Notes: a model not told the origin generated them from the sequence alone. A stretch of DNA of 64,000 bases from Nocardioides flavescens (GCF_009823805.1 NZ_WUEK01000001.1:392688-456687), one strand, 5' to 3'. Positions 1-8,265 are shown, counted from the first letter of the stretch. Numbers and translations: made by a program.

Positions 1-398
1 TCGCGCCACTGCACCCGGCTGCGGGCCTGCACCGGGTAGCCGGCGTCGAGCGCGACGTTCTCGGCGACCGAGAGCCCGGAGAACAACCCCAGGTCCTGGT
101 GGACGAAGCGGAGCCCGGCGGCGCGGGCGTCCGCGGCCGAGAACGTCGCGAGGTCGTGCTCCCGACCGCCCACCGCGAGGCGGCCGGCGTCGGCCTGGTG
201 GACCCCGGCCAGCACCTTGATCGTCGTGCTCTTGCCGGAGCCGTTGCCGCCCAGGAGGGCGTGCACGGTGCCGGGCCGGACGACGAGCGAGGCCCTGTCG
301 AGCGCCGTGGTGGCGCCGAACCTCTTGGTGAGGCCGTGGATGGCCAGCGCCTCGTCACCGGCGACCGGTGCGGTGGGCAGGTCGGGAGCGAGCGTCAT
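1..398 (-). CDS. Sugar-type ABC transporter ATP-binding protein (partial, N-terminal part)
   Basis: This is the first ~132 residues of an ATPase that continues beyond the left edge of the window. Reading from the ATG at 398 gives a Walker A motif GGNGSGKST near residue 55 and a Q-loop (VHQDLGLF) near residue 105, in the arrangement of the duplicated RbsA/XylG/MglA-type sugar importer ATPases. It starts one base after the stop of the upstream receptor gene (400-1563), so the two form an operon. A permease is expected outside the window. The substrate cannot be told from this fragment. Confidence 0.85.
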   Translation of the reverse strand, partial: MTLAPDLPTAPVAGDEALAIHGLTKRFGATTALDRASLVVRPGTVHALLGGNGSGKSTTIKVLAGVHQADAGRLAVGGREHDLATFSAADARAAGLRFVHQDLGLFSGLSVAENVALDAGYPVQARSRVQWR

Positions 399-399
399 C

Positions 400-1563
400 T
401 CAGCTGACGCCCCACAGCTTCAGGTACTCAGCCTTGAAGTCCACGTCACCGCCGACGTAGTCGCCCGAGGCCGGCATGTTGTGGTCGGCGTCGACGACCT
501 GGAAGCCGTCGCCCTCGACCTGCGGCTCCTCGCCGTTCAGGACCCGGATGGCGGTGTCGACGGAGCCGTAGGAGCCCCACTCGGTGGCGTACCCGAGCGC
601 GGCGTCGAGTCCCCCGTCGTCGCGGATGAGGTCCATCGCCGCGGCGTCACCGAACCCGGAGGCCACCACGAGGTCCTGGTCGCGACCCGAGGCCTTGACG
701 GCCGCACCGAAGCCGGTCGGCATCCAGCCCCCGACGGGCACGTAGACCGCGTTGGCGTCCGGGTACTTCTGCAGGCCGGCCGCGAACTTGTCGACCGCCG
801 CCGTGCCGGCGAAGTCGTCGTTGGAGATGTCGACGCTGCCGACGATCTCGCAGTCGCCACAGGTGGCGAGCTGGGTCTCGAAGCCCTCGCTCAGCCACGG
901 TCCCCACAGCGGCGAGGTGAACTTGTACTCGATGACCTTGGCCTTGGCGTCGGTGCTGCCGATGAGGTAGTCCGCGACGGTCGCGCCGGCCTTCTTCCAG
1001 TACTCCTCGATCGTGGTGTCGGGCAGCTGGAGCCGCTCGGAGTCGAAGACCGACTCACCACCGGTCGCCGCGCAGTCCGCGCCGCCGGCACCGACGATGG
1101 CGACACCGGCCGCCTTGGCCTGCGTGAAGGGCTCCTGGATGCTGGCGCAGTCGATGCCGACCGGGAACACGACGTCGGCGCCCGCGGTCGTCGCCTGGTC
1201 GACGCAGGTCGCCCAACCGTCGGGGTTGAGCTGGCCGTCGCACACCTTCGCCGTCCAGCCGACCGCCTCGGCGGCCTCGACGATGCCGGCGGTCGGCGTC
1301 GCGCACGACGGCACCTGCTCGCCGCACGAGATGACCCAGGCGTTCACCCCGGACTTCGGCGTGGTCGCGACCGTGGGCGGCGTCCCCGTGTCGCCGGCGT
1401 ACGCCGCCTCGAGGGCCTGCTTGGCCTCGTCGCTGGTCGCGGCGGCGGCACCGGTGTCGCCTGCTTCCGAGGACCCGCTGGAGCAGCCGGCCGCGAGCAT
1501 CGTGCCGAGGACGACCCCGACGAGGGCCACCCCCCGCAGGGCCGGCATGGACGTGTGGCGCAT
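400..1563 (-). CDS. Substrate-binding lipoprotein of a sugar-type ABC transporter
   Basis: A 387-residue secreted receptor. The N-terminus has a basic start, a hydrophobic stretch and a lipobox LAAGC followed by a Ser/Gly-rich linker (CSSGSSEAG), so it is probably anchored outside the membrane. The rest looks like a type-1 periplasmic-binding (Peripla_BP_4, ribose/xylose-receptor) fold, with phrases such as VFPVGIDCASIQEPF and IVGAGGADCAA. It is followed one base later by the cognate ATPase. The ligand is unknown. Upstream lies a CRP-like palindrome (1605-1620), which suggests catabolite-type control. Confidence 0.85.
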   Translation of the reverse strand: MRHTSMPALRGVALVGVVLGTMLAAGCSSGSSEAGDTGAAAATSDEAKQALEAAYAGDTGTPPTVATTPKSGVNAWVISCGEQVPSCATPTAGIVEAAEAVGWTAKVCDGQLNPDGWATCVDQATTAGADVVFPVGIDCASIQEPFTQAKAAGVAIVGAGGADCAATGGESVFDSERLQLPDTTIEEYWKKAGATVADYLIGSTDAKAKVIEYKFTSPLWGPWLSEGFETQLATCGDCEIVGSVDISNDDFAGTAAVDKFAAGLQKYPDANAVYVPVGGWMPTGFGAAVKASGRDQDLVVASGFGDAAAMDLIRDDGGLDAALGYATEWGSYGSVDTAIRVLNGEEPQVEGDGFQVVDADHNMPASGDYVGGDVDFKAEYLKLWGVS

Positions 1564-1604
1564 CTGGAGCTCCTTCGTGTGTCGGCGGCTCGGCCGCCGG
1601 GGCC

Positions 1605-1620
1605 TGTGACCTCAGTCACG
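1605..1620. promoter_or_regulatory. CRP/FNR-family-like binding site upstream of the ABC receptor gene
   Basis: The sequence TGTGACCTCAGTCACG contains GTGA-N6-TCAC, the half-site spacing of CRP/GlxR-type regulators. It lies 42 bp before the start of the receptor gene (1563). The same core occurs at three other gene starts in the window. The match is by pattern only; binding is inferred. Confidence 0.45.
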
Positions 1621-1711
1621 GGGGAGCCTGACCCCGATCCCCTGCCGAGAAGAAGCAGCCGGTGCTGATGCCTGGCATACGCCCCGGGCGCGGTCGGGGG
1701 CGGGCCCGGGG

Positions 1712-2644
1712 TCAGCTCCCGGGACCCGAGGCGGTCGACAGCTGCTCGCGCACCGCGTCGAGCCGGCCGAACAGCCAGCGGTGGGCGGGGTCGGAGAGCC
1801 GGTCGGGCGCGAACCAGTAGCCCTCCGCGAGGACCACGTCGTCGAACGGCGGCTCGACGACCGTCAGGTCCGCGTGGCCGCGGGCCTGCAGCCGGGCGAG
1901 GCGCTCGGGGACCACCGCGACCAGGTCGGTGCCGGTGACCACGAAGGCCAGGGGCAGGAAGCCGTAGACCTGCAGCGTCACCCGGCGCTCGATGCCCAGC
2001 TCGCCGAACACCCGGTCGACCGGCGTCAGCACACCGGGCCCGAACTCGGCGGTGGCGTGCGGCAGCTCGGCCAGGTCGGCCAGGCTCAGCGCGCCGTCGC
2101 GGAGACACCGGTTGCGCCGGTCGACGAGCAGGACCATCCGGTCGCGCCACAGGGGCCGGGACCGGCCCGGGAAGCCGAACCCGAGTGGCGCGATCAGCGC
2201 GTCGTACTCCAGCAGGACCCGCTCGGACTGCCGGGCCTGCGGACTCAGGCCGTCGATCGCGAGCCGCACCCCGGGCGCCTGCGCCTCGACCATCCGGACC
2301 AGCGGCTCGTGCACGACGGAGATCGCGTAGTCGCTCATGGCCAGGCGGAACTCGCGCTGCGCGGTGGCGGGGTCGAACTCGTCCTCGAGGTGCAGCGCCG
2401 AGCCCATCAGCCGCAGCGCGCGCTGCACCTCGGGCAGCAGGTCGCGAGCGAACGGCGTGAGCTCGTAGTCGCGGCCCGTCCGCACGAGCAGCTCGTCGTC
2501 GAAGCGGCGCCGCAGCCGGGCGAGCGCAGCGCTCATCGCGGGCTGGCTGAGCTCGAGGCGTAGCCCGGCGCGGGTGACGTTGCCCTCCTCGAGCAGCACC
2601 TTGAGGGGCAGCAGCAGGTTGAGGTCGGTGCCTCCCAGAGCCAT
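1712..2644 (-). CDS. LysR-family transcriptional regulator
   Basis: A 310-residue LysR-type regulator. The winged HTH is at residues 9-66 (LNLLLPLKVLLEEGNVTRAG, then LSQPAMSAALARLRRRFDDE), followed by a linker helix and a periplasmic-binding-like effector domain. The form, with DDELLVRTG and LTPFARDL, resembles the NodD/NahR-like branch. It is divergent from a second LysR gene (2704-3642) of similar length, 59 bp apart. The effector is unknown. It may control the ABC importer upstream of 1712 or the metallo-hydrolase/cupin pair at 3745-5225; the context does not decide. Confidence 0.9.
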   Translation of the reverse strand: MALGGTDLNLLLPLKVLLEEGNVTRAGLRLELSQPAMSAALARLRRRFDDELLVRTGRDYELTPFARDLLPEVQRALRLMGSALHLEDEFDPATAQREFRLAMSDYAISVVHEPLVRMVEAQAPGVRLAIDGLSPQARQSERVLLEYDALIAPLGFGFPGRSRPLWRDRMVLLVDRRNRCLRDGALSLADLAELPHATAEFGPGVLTPVDRVFGELGIERRVTLQVYGFLPLAFVVTGTDLVAVVPERLARLQARGHADLTVVEPPFDDVVLAEGYWFAPDRLSDPAHRWLFGRLDAVREQLSTASGPGS

Positions 2645-2659
2645 GGCCGGAACACTAGG

Positions 2660-2673
2660 GTGACAGCCGTCAC
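2660..2673. promoter_or_regulatory. CRP/FNR-family-like site between divergent LysR genes
   Basis: GTGACAGCCGTCAC, a perfect GTGA-N6-TCAC palindrome, sits in the 59-bp gap between the two divergent LysR genes, 16 bp from one start and 31 bp from the other. It could let one global regulator act on both promoters. It might equally be part of a LysR-type operator. Confidence 0.4.
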
Positions 2674-2703
2674 GACGGGGCCACGAAGGGCTGTGAGGAC
2701 GCT

Positions 2704-3642
2704 GTGAAAGAACGCCTGCGCGAGGTCGACGCCAACCTGCTGCTCTCGCTCCACGCCCTGCTGGAGGAGCGCAACCTGACCCACGCCGGCGAGCGGATGA
2801 CGATGAGCCAGCCCGCCATGAGCGGTGCGCTCGGGCGGCTGCGCAAGCACTTCGACGACGAGCTGCTCGTCCGCGTCGGGCGCGGCTTCGAGCTCTCGCC
2901 GCTCGCCACCGAGCTGCGCCCGGTCGTCGCCGACGCCGTGGAGGCGGCCGAGGCCCTGCTCGGCAACCAGCGCGAGTTCGACCCGCGCAGCAGCGCCAAG
3001 CGGTTCAAGGTGAGCATGTCGGAGTACGCCATGACCGTGCTCGCCGAGCCGCTCACCCGCCGGCTCGCCGAGGAGGCACCCAGCTGCTCGGTCGCCCTCG
3101 ACCCGGTCGACGCGCGCCTGCCCGAGCAGTTCGAGGCCCAGCTGATGCGGCGCGACCTGATCATCGGTCCGATCGGGTTCGACTGGCCCGGACGTCGCCA
3201 GCCGGTCTTCACCGACCGGCTCGTCTGCATCGTCGACGTCGCCCATCCCCGCCTGCGCGACGGCCGCCTCACCCTCGCCGACCTGCGCGAGATGCCGCAC
3301 GCCCTGGCCGTCTTCGCCGCCGCCGGGGCCCGCAAGCGCCCGCTGGAGGTGGAGCTCGAGGCGAAGGGCGTGGCGGACCGCGCGGTGCTGGTGCAGGTCA
3401 CCAGCCTGCTGACGCTGCCCTACGCCGTCGCCGGCACGGACATGTGCGCGTTCGTCCCCTCGCGCCTGGCGGAGCGCAGCTGCGCGGCCCTCGACCTCAC
3501 GGTCGCGGAGACCCCGCTCGACCCGGTGACTATCACCGAGGCGGCGCACTGGCACCCCCGGCGCGAGAGCGACCCGGCCGTGGTCTGGCTGCGCCACCTG
3601 CTCCACGACGTCGCCGTCGCCGTCGAGGACGCACGCGGCTGA
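2704..3642 (+). CDS. LysR-family transcriptional regulator
   Basis: A 312-residue LysR regulator beginning at a GTG with AGGA about six bases upstream. The HTH is MSQPAMSGALGRLRKHFDDE near residues 37-56, followed by the effector-binding domain. It is a clear paralogue of the divergent gene at 1712-2644: both share the SQPAMS.AL.RLR..FDDELLVR.GR.(Y/F)EL core. Downstream on the same strand, after about 100 bp, come the metallo-hydrolase and cupin genes, which are plausible targets. No direct evidence of the effector is visible. Confidence 0.9.
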   Translation: MKERLREVDANLLLSLHALLEERNLTHAGERMTMSQPAMSGALGRLRKHFDDELLVRVGRGFELSPLATELRPVVADAVEAAEALLGNQREFDPRSSAKRFKVSMSEYAMTVLAEPLTRRLAEEAPSCSVALDPVDARLPEQFEAQLMRRDLIIGPIGFDWPGRRQPVFTDRLVCIVDVAHPRLRDGRLTLADLREMPHALAVFAAAGARKRPLEVELEAKGVADRAVLVQVTSLLTLPYAVAGTDMCAFVPSRLAERSCAALDLTVAETPLDPVTITEAAHWHPRRESDPAVVWLRHLLHDVAVAVEDARG

Positions 3643-3744
3643 GCGCTCCCGCCGCGTGGTCGCGGTCCGCGCGCATGGTTGTGATCGGTGGGCGCGATGG
3701 TGGCGCCCCTTGCCCGGCCGGGGCGGCTGGGGCTGACTGGGCCC

Positions 3745-4680
3745 ATGACGTGGGACGACGGCACGGCGTACGTCGAGGAGCTCGCACCGGGGGTGCACGC
3801 CTTCGTGCAACCCGACGGCGGGTGGATGGTCAACAACTGCGGCCTCGTGGTCGACCCCGACGGCGCGAGCGTGCTCGTCGACACGACCTCGACCGAGGCC
3901 CGCAACCGGGCGCTGCTCGCCGCGGCCCGCGAGCGCGCCGGCGCTGCCCCCCGGGCCGTCGTCAACACCCACCACCACCCCGACCACACCTACGGCAACG
4001 GCTTCCTGCCGGCCGAGACCCGGGTCGTCGGCCACCAGCGCTGCCGTGAGGAGGTGCTCGCTGCCGGCCTGGAGGCGACGCGGGTCATCACCGAGCCCGA
4101 CTACGGCGAGCTCGTCGTACGTCCGCCGGACGTGACGTTCGGCGACGCGATGACCCTCCACCTCTCGGACCGGGCCGTCGAGCTGCGCCACGTCGGCCGC
4201 CCCGCCCACACGACCAACGACGTGGTCGTCTGGGTCCCGGAGCAGGGCGTCCTGTTCGCCGGCGACCTCGCCTTCAATGGCGGGCAGCCGTTCGTCCTCG
4301 AGGGCTCGCTCACCGGGTTCCGCGAGACGCTCGCGTGGCTGCGAGCGTTCGGACCCGAGGTGCTGGTGCCAGGCCACGGACCCGTGTGCCGCGGCGGCGC
4401 CGTCGACCGTCTGCTGGGCGCCATGGACGACTACCTCGCGCTCGTCGAGGGGGTGGCCGGCGAGGCCCACGCCGCGGGCCTCACGCCGCTCGAGGCCGCG
4501 CGCCACCACCGCGACCACGCGTTCTCGCACTGGGCCGAGACCGAGCGGTTCGTGGGCAACCTCCACCGCGCCTACCTCGAGATCGAGCACGGCACGCAGC
4601 CGTGGCGACGCCTGGGGGTCGGCGAGGTGTGGCCCGACATGGTCGCCTTCCACGGCGGGCCGATCGGGTGCCACGCGTGA
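3745..4680 (+). CDS. MBL-fold metallo-hydrolase
   Basis: A metallo-beta-lactamase-fold hydrolase of 311 residues. The ATG at 3745 is preferred over the upstream GTG at 3688 because the conserved fold begins right after it (ELAPGVHAFVQPDGGWMVNN). The zinc motif HHHPDHTYGN is seen near residue 75, followed by later metal-ligand segments (FAGDLAFN, PGHGPV). The lower similarity to glyoxalase II and the long C-terminal helical part suggest a SoxH-like or quinoprotein-relay-associated type hydrolase, but the substrate is unknown. It overlaps the cupin gene by four bases (GTGA), so the two are co-translated. Confidence 0.85.
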   Translation: MTWDDGTAYVEELAPGVHAFVQPDGGWMVNNCGLVVDPDGASVLVDTTSTEARNRALLAAARERAGAAPRAVVNTHHHPDHTYGNGFLPAETRVVGHQRCREEVLAAGLEATRVITEPDYGELVVRPPDVTFGDAMTLHLSDRAVELRHVGRPAHTTNDVVVWVPEQGVLFAGDLAFNGGQPFVLEGSLTGFRETLAWLRAFGPEVLVPGHGPVCRGGAVDRLLGAMDDYLALVEGVAGEAHAAGLTPLEAARHHRDHAFSHWAETERFVGNLHRAYLEIEHGTQPWRRLGVGEVWPDMVAFHGGPIGCHA

Positions 4681-5225
4681 GCGCCCTCGAGCCGCGCGTG
4701 CCGCGCCGCATCGTCACCGGGCACACGCCCGACGGCGTCTCGGTCGTCGTCTCCGACGGACCGGTGCCGGTCTCGCGCGAGCTGCCCGAGGACGGCGTCG
4801 CGTTCCACGAGATCTGGAGCACCGAGGGCGCACCCGCCCGGATCGTCGCCGTGGAGCCCCAGGACCCCACCGAGCGGCTGCTCGCCGTACCGCCCCCGCC
4901 GCGAGGCACGAAGATCCGCATCAACGAGTTCGCCCCCGGCCACCTCGACGACCGCGGCCTGCAGTCGCCGGTCCACCGCACGGCGTCGGTCGACTACGGC
5001 ATCGTGCTGGAGGGCGAGATCACGCTCGTCCTGGACGACTCCGAGGTGACCGCCCGCGCCGGGGACGTGGTCGTCCAGCGCGGCACCGACCACGCGTGGG
5101 CCAACCGTGGCGACGTCGTAGCCCGCGTGGTGTTCGTCCTCGTCGACGGTGAGTTCGACGACGGCCTCGCGGCGACGCTGCCCGGCGGGCTCGCGGGGCT
5201 GATGCACGGCGGCCCCCGGGACTGA
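4677..5225 (+). CDS. Cupin-domain protein
   Basis: A 182-residue protein starting at the GTG that overlaps the previous stop codon (GTGA). Residues ~85-160 form a single cupin barrel: VHRTASVDYGIVLEGEITLVLDD and then AGDVVVQRGTDHAWANRGD, which gives the His and Glu metal-ligand positions typical of cupins. The N-terminal ~80 residues hold a small beta-rich region (VAFHEIWSTEG). Proteins of this layout occur with aromatic or amide-type catabolic enzymes. Coupling to the MBL hydrolase suggests a two-enzyme step in one pathway. The exact reaction is not known. Confidence 0.8.
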   Translation: MSALEPRVPRRIVTGHTPDGVSVVVSDGPVPVSRELPEDGVAFHEIWSTEGAPARIVAVEPQDPTERLLAVPPPPRGTKIRINEFAPGHLDDRGLQSPVHRTASVDYGIVLEGEITLVLDDSEVTARAGDVVVQRGTDHAWANRGDVVARVVFVLVDGEFDDGLAATLPGGLAGLMHGGPRD

Positions 5226-5258
5226 GGCGCGGTCGGGCTCGGCGACCGCACACCGGGC

Positions 5259-5335
5259 GCACCTTGCGCACCTTGCGCACCTTGCGCACCTTGCGCACCT
5301 TGCGCACCTTGCGCACCTTGCGCACCTTGCGCACC
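5259..5335. repeat. Tandem 9-bp repeat (GCACCTTGC), eight copies plus a partial
   Basis: Eight exact head-to-tail copies of GCACCTTGC run from 5259 to 5330, followed by a partial GCACC. The array lies in the gap after the cupin gene and ends nine bases before the GTG of the DUF1801 gene, so copy number would change the spacing of its promoter or leader. The 9-bp period keeps any reading frame open: it reads as Leu-Arg-Thr on the plus strand and Lys-Val-Arg on the minus strand. No gene is thought to use it. Confidence 0.95.
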
Positions 5336-5343
5336 ATGGCGTC

Positions 5344-5694
5344 GTGCCGACGTTCGCCTCTGTCGACGACTACCTCGCGTCCCTGCCCGACGAGCAGCGC
5401 GCGGTCCTCGAGCAGGTCGAGCGACGGGTGCTCGCCGCCGCACCCGGTGCGACCCGGGTCATCCGCTACGCCATGCCGACCTGGCAGGTCGACGGCTCGT
5501 CCCTCGTCCACGCCGCCGCCTGGAAGCAGCACGTCGCGATCTACCCCGCGCCCCCCGCCGGCGATGCCGACCTCGACCGCGCCCTGGCGCCGTACGTCAG
5601 CGCGCAGGGGACCCTCAGGTTCGCCTGCGCCGAGGTCGACTACGAGCTCGTCGAGCGGGCGGTGCGCCGCCTGGCGAGCACCCGCATCTCCTAG
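5344..5694 (+). CDS. DUF1801 (YdhG-like) family protein
   Basis: A 116-residue protein from a GTG at 5344. It has the features of the DUF1801/YdhG family: FASVDDYLASLPDEQRAVLEQV at the N-terminus, IRYAMPTW in the middle and VAIYPAP followed by LDRALAPYVSAQGTLRF. Members adopt a small alpha/beta fold and some are described as iron-chaperone-like (Fra/YdhG), but the function is largely unknown. Its 3' end overlaps the convergent SDR gene by four bases. The promoter region includes the 9-bp tandem repeat. Confidence 0.85.
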   Translation: MPTFASVDDYLASLPDEQRAVLEQVERRVLAAAPGATRVIRYAMPTWQVDGSSLVHAAAWKQHVAIYPAPPAGDADLDRALAPYVSAQGTLRFACAEVDYELVERAVRRLASTRIS

Positions 5695-6455
5695 CCGAGG
5701 ACCGACCCACCGCCGTCGACGACCAGGTTGACGCCGGTGATCCACGAGGCCTCGTCGGAGGCCAGGAAGACCGCCGCGCTCACGACGTCCTCGGGTCGGC
5801 CGACCCGGCGCAGCGGGATGCGGTCCCAGGTCGCCCGCAGCGCCGGCGGCGGGTCCTCCACGAGGAACCGCGTCGCGGCGGTCTCGACGAAGCCCGGCGA
5901 GACGCACACCGCGCGGATGCCGTGGGGACCGCCCTCGACCGCGAGCTGCTGGGTGAGGTTGATGACGCCCGCCTTGGCCGCCCCGTGCGCGTTCTGGGGC
6001 ATGAACTCGACCCCGCGGATCCCGGCGATCGAGCCCACCGTGACGACCACACCGCCTCGCTGCTTCAGGTGCGGCCACGCCGCGCGGACGGCGTAGAAGA
6101 CGAGGTTGAGCTCCATGTCGATCGCGAAGTCCCAGTCCTCCACGCTGAGCTCGTCGATCGCCCCGAAGCGCTGGACCGAGGCGTTGGTGTAGAGGACGTC
6201 GACCCCACCGTGGCTGCGGGCAGCGGCGTCGATCCACTCGCGCACGGCCACCGCGTCGCCGGCGTCGACCGGCGCGGCGCCGGAGGCGTCACCGCCCTCG
6301 GCCCGCACCAGCGCGAGCGTCTCCTCCAGACCGTCCGCGTCGAGGTCGCAGCCGACGACGCGAGCCCCCTCGGCCGCGAAGCGGCGCGCAGCCTCGCGGC
6401 CCATCCCGGCGCCGATGCCGGTGATCAGCGCGACCTTGCCCTCGAGACGTCCCAT
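5691..6455 (-). CDS. SDR-family oxidoreductase with His in place of the catalytic Tyr
   Basis: A 254-residue short-chain dehydrogenase/reductase with a strong SD (AGGAGG) before the ATG. The cofactor motif TGIGAGMG is at residues 12-19, the NAS motif at 91-93 and the catalytic Ser in VGSIAG near 142. At the usual YxxxK motif the sequence is HGAAK (His157, Lys161). The acid-base Tyr is therefore missing and replaced by His. The acidic residue after the second beta strand (CDLD) suggests NAD(H) preference. The substrate is unknown. Confidence 0.85.
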   Translation of the reverse strand: MGRLEGKVALITGIGAGMGREAARRFAAEGARVVGCDLDADGLEETLALVRAEGGDASGAAPVDAGDAVAVREWIDAAARSHGGVDVLYTNASVQRFGAIDELSVEDWDFAIDMELNLVFYAVRAAWPHLKQRGGVVVTVGSIAGIRGVEFMPQNAHGAAKAGVINLTQQLAVEGGPHGIRAVCVSPGFVETAATRFLVEDPPPALRATWDRIPLRRVGRPEDVVSAAVFLASDEASWITGVNLVVDGGGSVLG

Positions 6456-6560
6456 CGGTCCTCCTGGTCGGGTGCGCCCCCGGGGCGGGGCCGCCCCGCC
6501 ATCCTCGGGTCGGTCCCACCCGGGGACAACGCGCCCGTGCGGATACCAGGGATGGTCGCG

Positions 6561-7538
6561 TCAGCGGGCAGGCTCGACCACCACGACGACCTTGCCGTCG
6601 AGCTCACCCGCCGCGGAGCGGGCGTGCACGTCGGCGAGCTCGGCCAGCGGCACCCGCTCAGCGACGCGCACCTCGAGCTCACCGCGGTCGACCCGGGCGA
6701 CCAGCTCGGCGAGCTGGTCCTGGTCAGGGCGGACGAAGACGTCGACGGCGCGGACACCGCGGGTCTCGTCGGAGGGAGCCGGCATCCACACCGTCGTGCT
6801 GACCACGACACCCCCGTCGGCGACGCGCGCGGCGAGAGCCGCGAACCGCTCGGGGTCGATCGGGGCGAGCTGCACCAGCACGTCGACCGGCTCGGTCAGC
6901 GCCGCGGCCACGTCGCCGGCCGTGTGGTCGACGACCTCGGCCGCCCCGGCCGCGCGGACCCGTTCGGCGGTGCGTGGGCTCGCCGTGGCGATGACGTGGG
7001 CGCCGGCGGCCGCCGCGAGCTGCACGGCGTGGTCGCCGACCGCGCCCGAGGCGCCGTTGACCAGCACCCGCTGCCCGGAGCGAAGACGGGCGTGGTCGAA
7101 GAGCGCCTGGTAGGCCGTCAGCCCGACCAAGGGCAGGGCGGCCGCGTCGGGGAGCGGGAGGCTCGCCGGCGCCGTGGCCAGGGTGTCGGCGTCCACCAGC
7201 GCGAACTGCGCCGAGGCGCCGTCCTCGGTCATGGGCAGGAACGTCACGACCGGCCGCCCCACCTCGAGGCCCTCGACGCCCTCGCCCAGGGCGTCCACCG
7301 TGCCAGCCACGTCACGGCCAGGCGTGTGCGGGAGCGCCACCGGGATCGGACCCTGCATCCGACCCGCTCGGACGTTGGCGTCGATGCCGTTGAACGACGT
7401 CGCGGCGACGCGCACGCGGACCTGGCCGGCGCCGGGTTCGGGGCGCTCGACCTCCTCGAGGGAGAGGACGTCGGGCTCGCCATAGGCGTGGAAGCGGACG
7501 GCGGTCATCGTCCCGCTGGAAGTGGGGGTGCTGGTCAT
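6561..7538 (-). CDS. Zinc-independent quinone-oxidoreductase-like MDR-family dehydrogenase
   Basis: A 325-residue medium-chain dehydrogenase/reductase. The ATG at 7538 is chosen because AGGAG precedes it at a good distance. The N-terminal GroES-like domain has FNGIDANVRAGRM and PGRDVAGTV, lacking the Cys ligands of zinc ADHs. The Rossmann domain has VLVNGASGAVGDHAVQLA. This pattern is that of NADPH:quinone oxidoreductases and enoyl reductases. It is divergent from a TetR gene with an operator-like palindrome between them, so it is probably induced by an electrophile or drug-like molecule. The substrate is unproven. Confidence 0.88.
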   Translation of the reverse strand: MTSTPTSSGTMTAVRFHAYGEPDVLSLEEVERPEPGAGQVRVRVAATSFNGIDANVRAGRMQGPIPVALPHTPGRDVAGTVDALGEGVEGLEVGRPVVTFLPMTEDGASAQFALVDADTLATAPASLPLPDAAALPLVGLTAYQALFDHARLRSGQRVLVNGASGAVGDHAVQLAAAAGAHVIATASPRTAERVRAAGAAEVVDHTAGDVAAALTEPVDVLVQLAPIDPERFAALAARVADGGVVVSTTVWMPAPSDETRGVRAVDVFVRPDQDQLAELVARVDRGELEVRVAERVPLAELADVHARSAAGELDGKVVVVVEPAR

Positions 7539-7590
7539 GGCGGGCTCCTGGGGTCCTGCGGCGCTCGGTGCGACCGCGGTGAGTCTGTAA

Positions 7591-7610
7591 CGGACGAATC
7601 CGTCCGATTC
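7591..7610. promoter_or_regulatory. Candidate TetR operator between oxidoreductase and tetR genes
   Basis: Two nested inverted repeats occupy this site: CGGACG-N4-CGTCCG (7591-7606) and GAATC-N5-GATTC (7596-7610). They lie between the divergent oxidoreductase (start 7538) and the TetR regulator (start 7635). This is the usual location for an operator through which TetR represses both genes. Confidence 0.65.
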
Positions 7611-7634
7611 ATTCCCGCGTGGTTGGCTGGGACC

Positions 7635-8219
7635 GTGGCCAGGTCCGCGAGCAGCCCCGCGCGAGCGCCCCGCAGCGACGTGGTGCGCAACCGCGAGCGG
7701 GTGGCACGCGCAGCGGTGGCGGCGATCCACCGCGAGGGGCTCGCAGTGCCGATGGCGACGATCGCGGCCGACGCCGGTGTCGGGGTCGGCACCGTCTACC
7801 GTCACTTCGCCACCCGTGAGGAGCTGCTCGACGCGCTGACCCGCGACTCCTTCGAGCTGATGCTCGGTCACCTCGAGCGTGCCGCGGCCGAGCACGAGCG
7901 GGCGACCGAGGCGCTGCGCGCGTTCCTGACCGCCGTCGTCGACGACCGCGACGAGATGCTGCTGCCCTCGACCGGCGGTCCGGCGGTCACCGGCGCCGAG
8001 ACCCGGGCGGTGCAGAGCCGACTGCACGGCGCGATCCGGGCGGTCCTCGCCCGCGGCGCCACCGACGGCTCCGTGCGCCGCGTCGTCGACGTCCCCGACA
8101 TCGCCTGGCTCGGCGCCACCCTCGCCCAGCCCGGACGCCCCGGACCCGCGTGGGCCGCCGTCTGCGCCCGACTGCTCGACACCTACCTCGCGGGGCTGGG
8201 GGTGGCGGAGGAGAACTGA
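7635..8219 (+). CDS. TetR-family transcriptional regulator
   Basis: A 194-residue TetR repressor starting from GTG 7635. The HTH is clear: MATIAADAGVGVGTVYRHF, followed by ATREELLDALTRDSF. The C-terminal ligand domain is short and Ala-rich, with FLTAVVDDRDEMLLPSTGGP resembling SCO-type TetR proteins that pair with SDR or MDR enzymes. It is transcribed divergently from the quinone-oxidoreductase-like gene, with a candidate operator 25-45 bp before its start. The likely role is ligand-relieved repression of that enzyme and of itself. Confidence 0.9.
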   Translation: MARSASSPARAPRSDVVRNRERVARAAVAAIHREGLAVPMATIAADAGVGVGTVYRHFATREELLDALTRDSFELMLGHLERAAAEHERATEALRAFLTAVVDDRDEMLLPSTGGPAVTGAETRAVQSRLHGAIRAVLARGATDGSVRRVVDVPDIAWLGATLAQPGRPGPAWAAVCARLLDTYLAGLGVAEEN

Positions 8220-8265
8220 TCCGGGTCGCGTGCAACCTGGAGAGGAGCCAGCCGGTCTCCAGGGC

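Noticed and set aside
2533..4674. A 713-codon open frame on the minus strand
   Set aside because: It lies opposite the clear LysR and MBL-hydrolase genes and its translation is low-complexity (Arg/Gly/Val-rich) without family motifs. High GC keeps opposite frames open.
5259..5335. Tandem repeat considered as a CRISPR array
   Set aside because: The 9-bp units are head to tail with no spacers and there are no cas genes.
5020..6237. Minus-strand frame reading KVRKVRKVR across the tandem repeat
   Set aside because: It overlaps the DUF1801 and SDR genes, which have clear family motifs. The repeat keeps the frame open by its 9-bp period.
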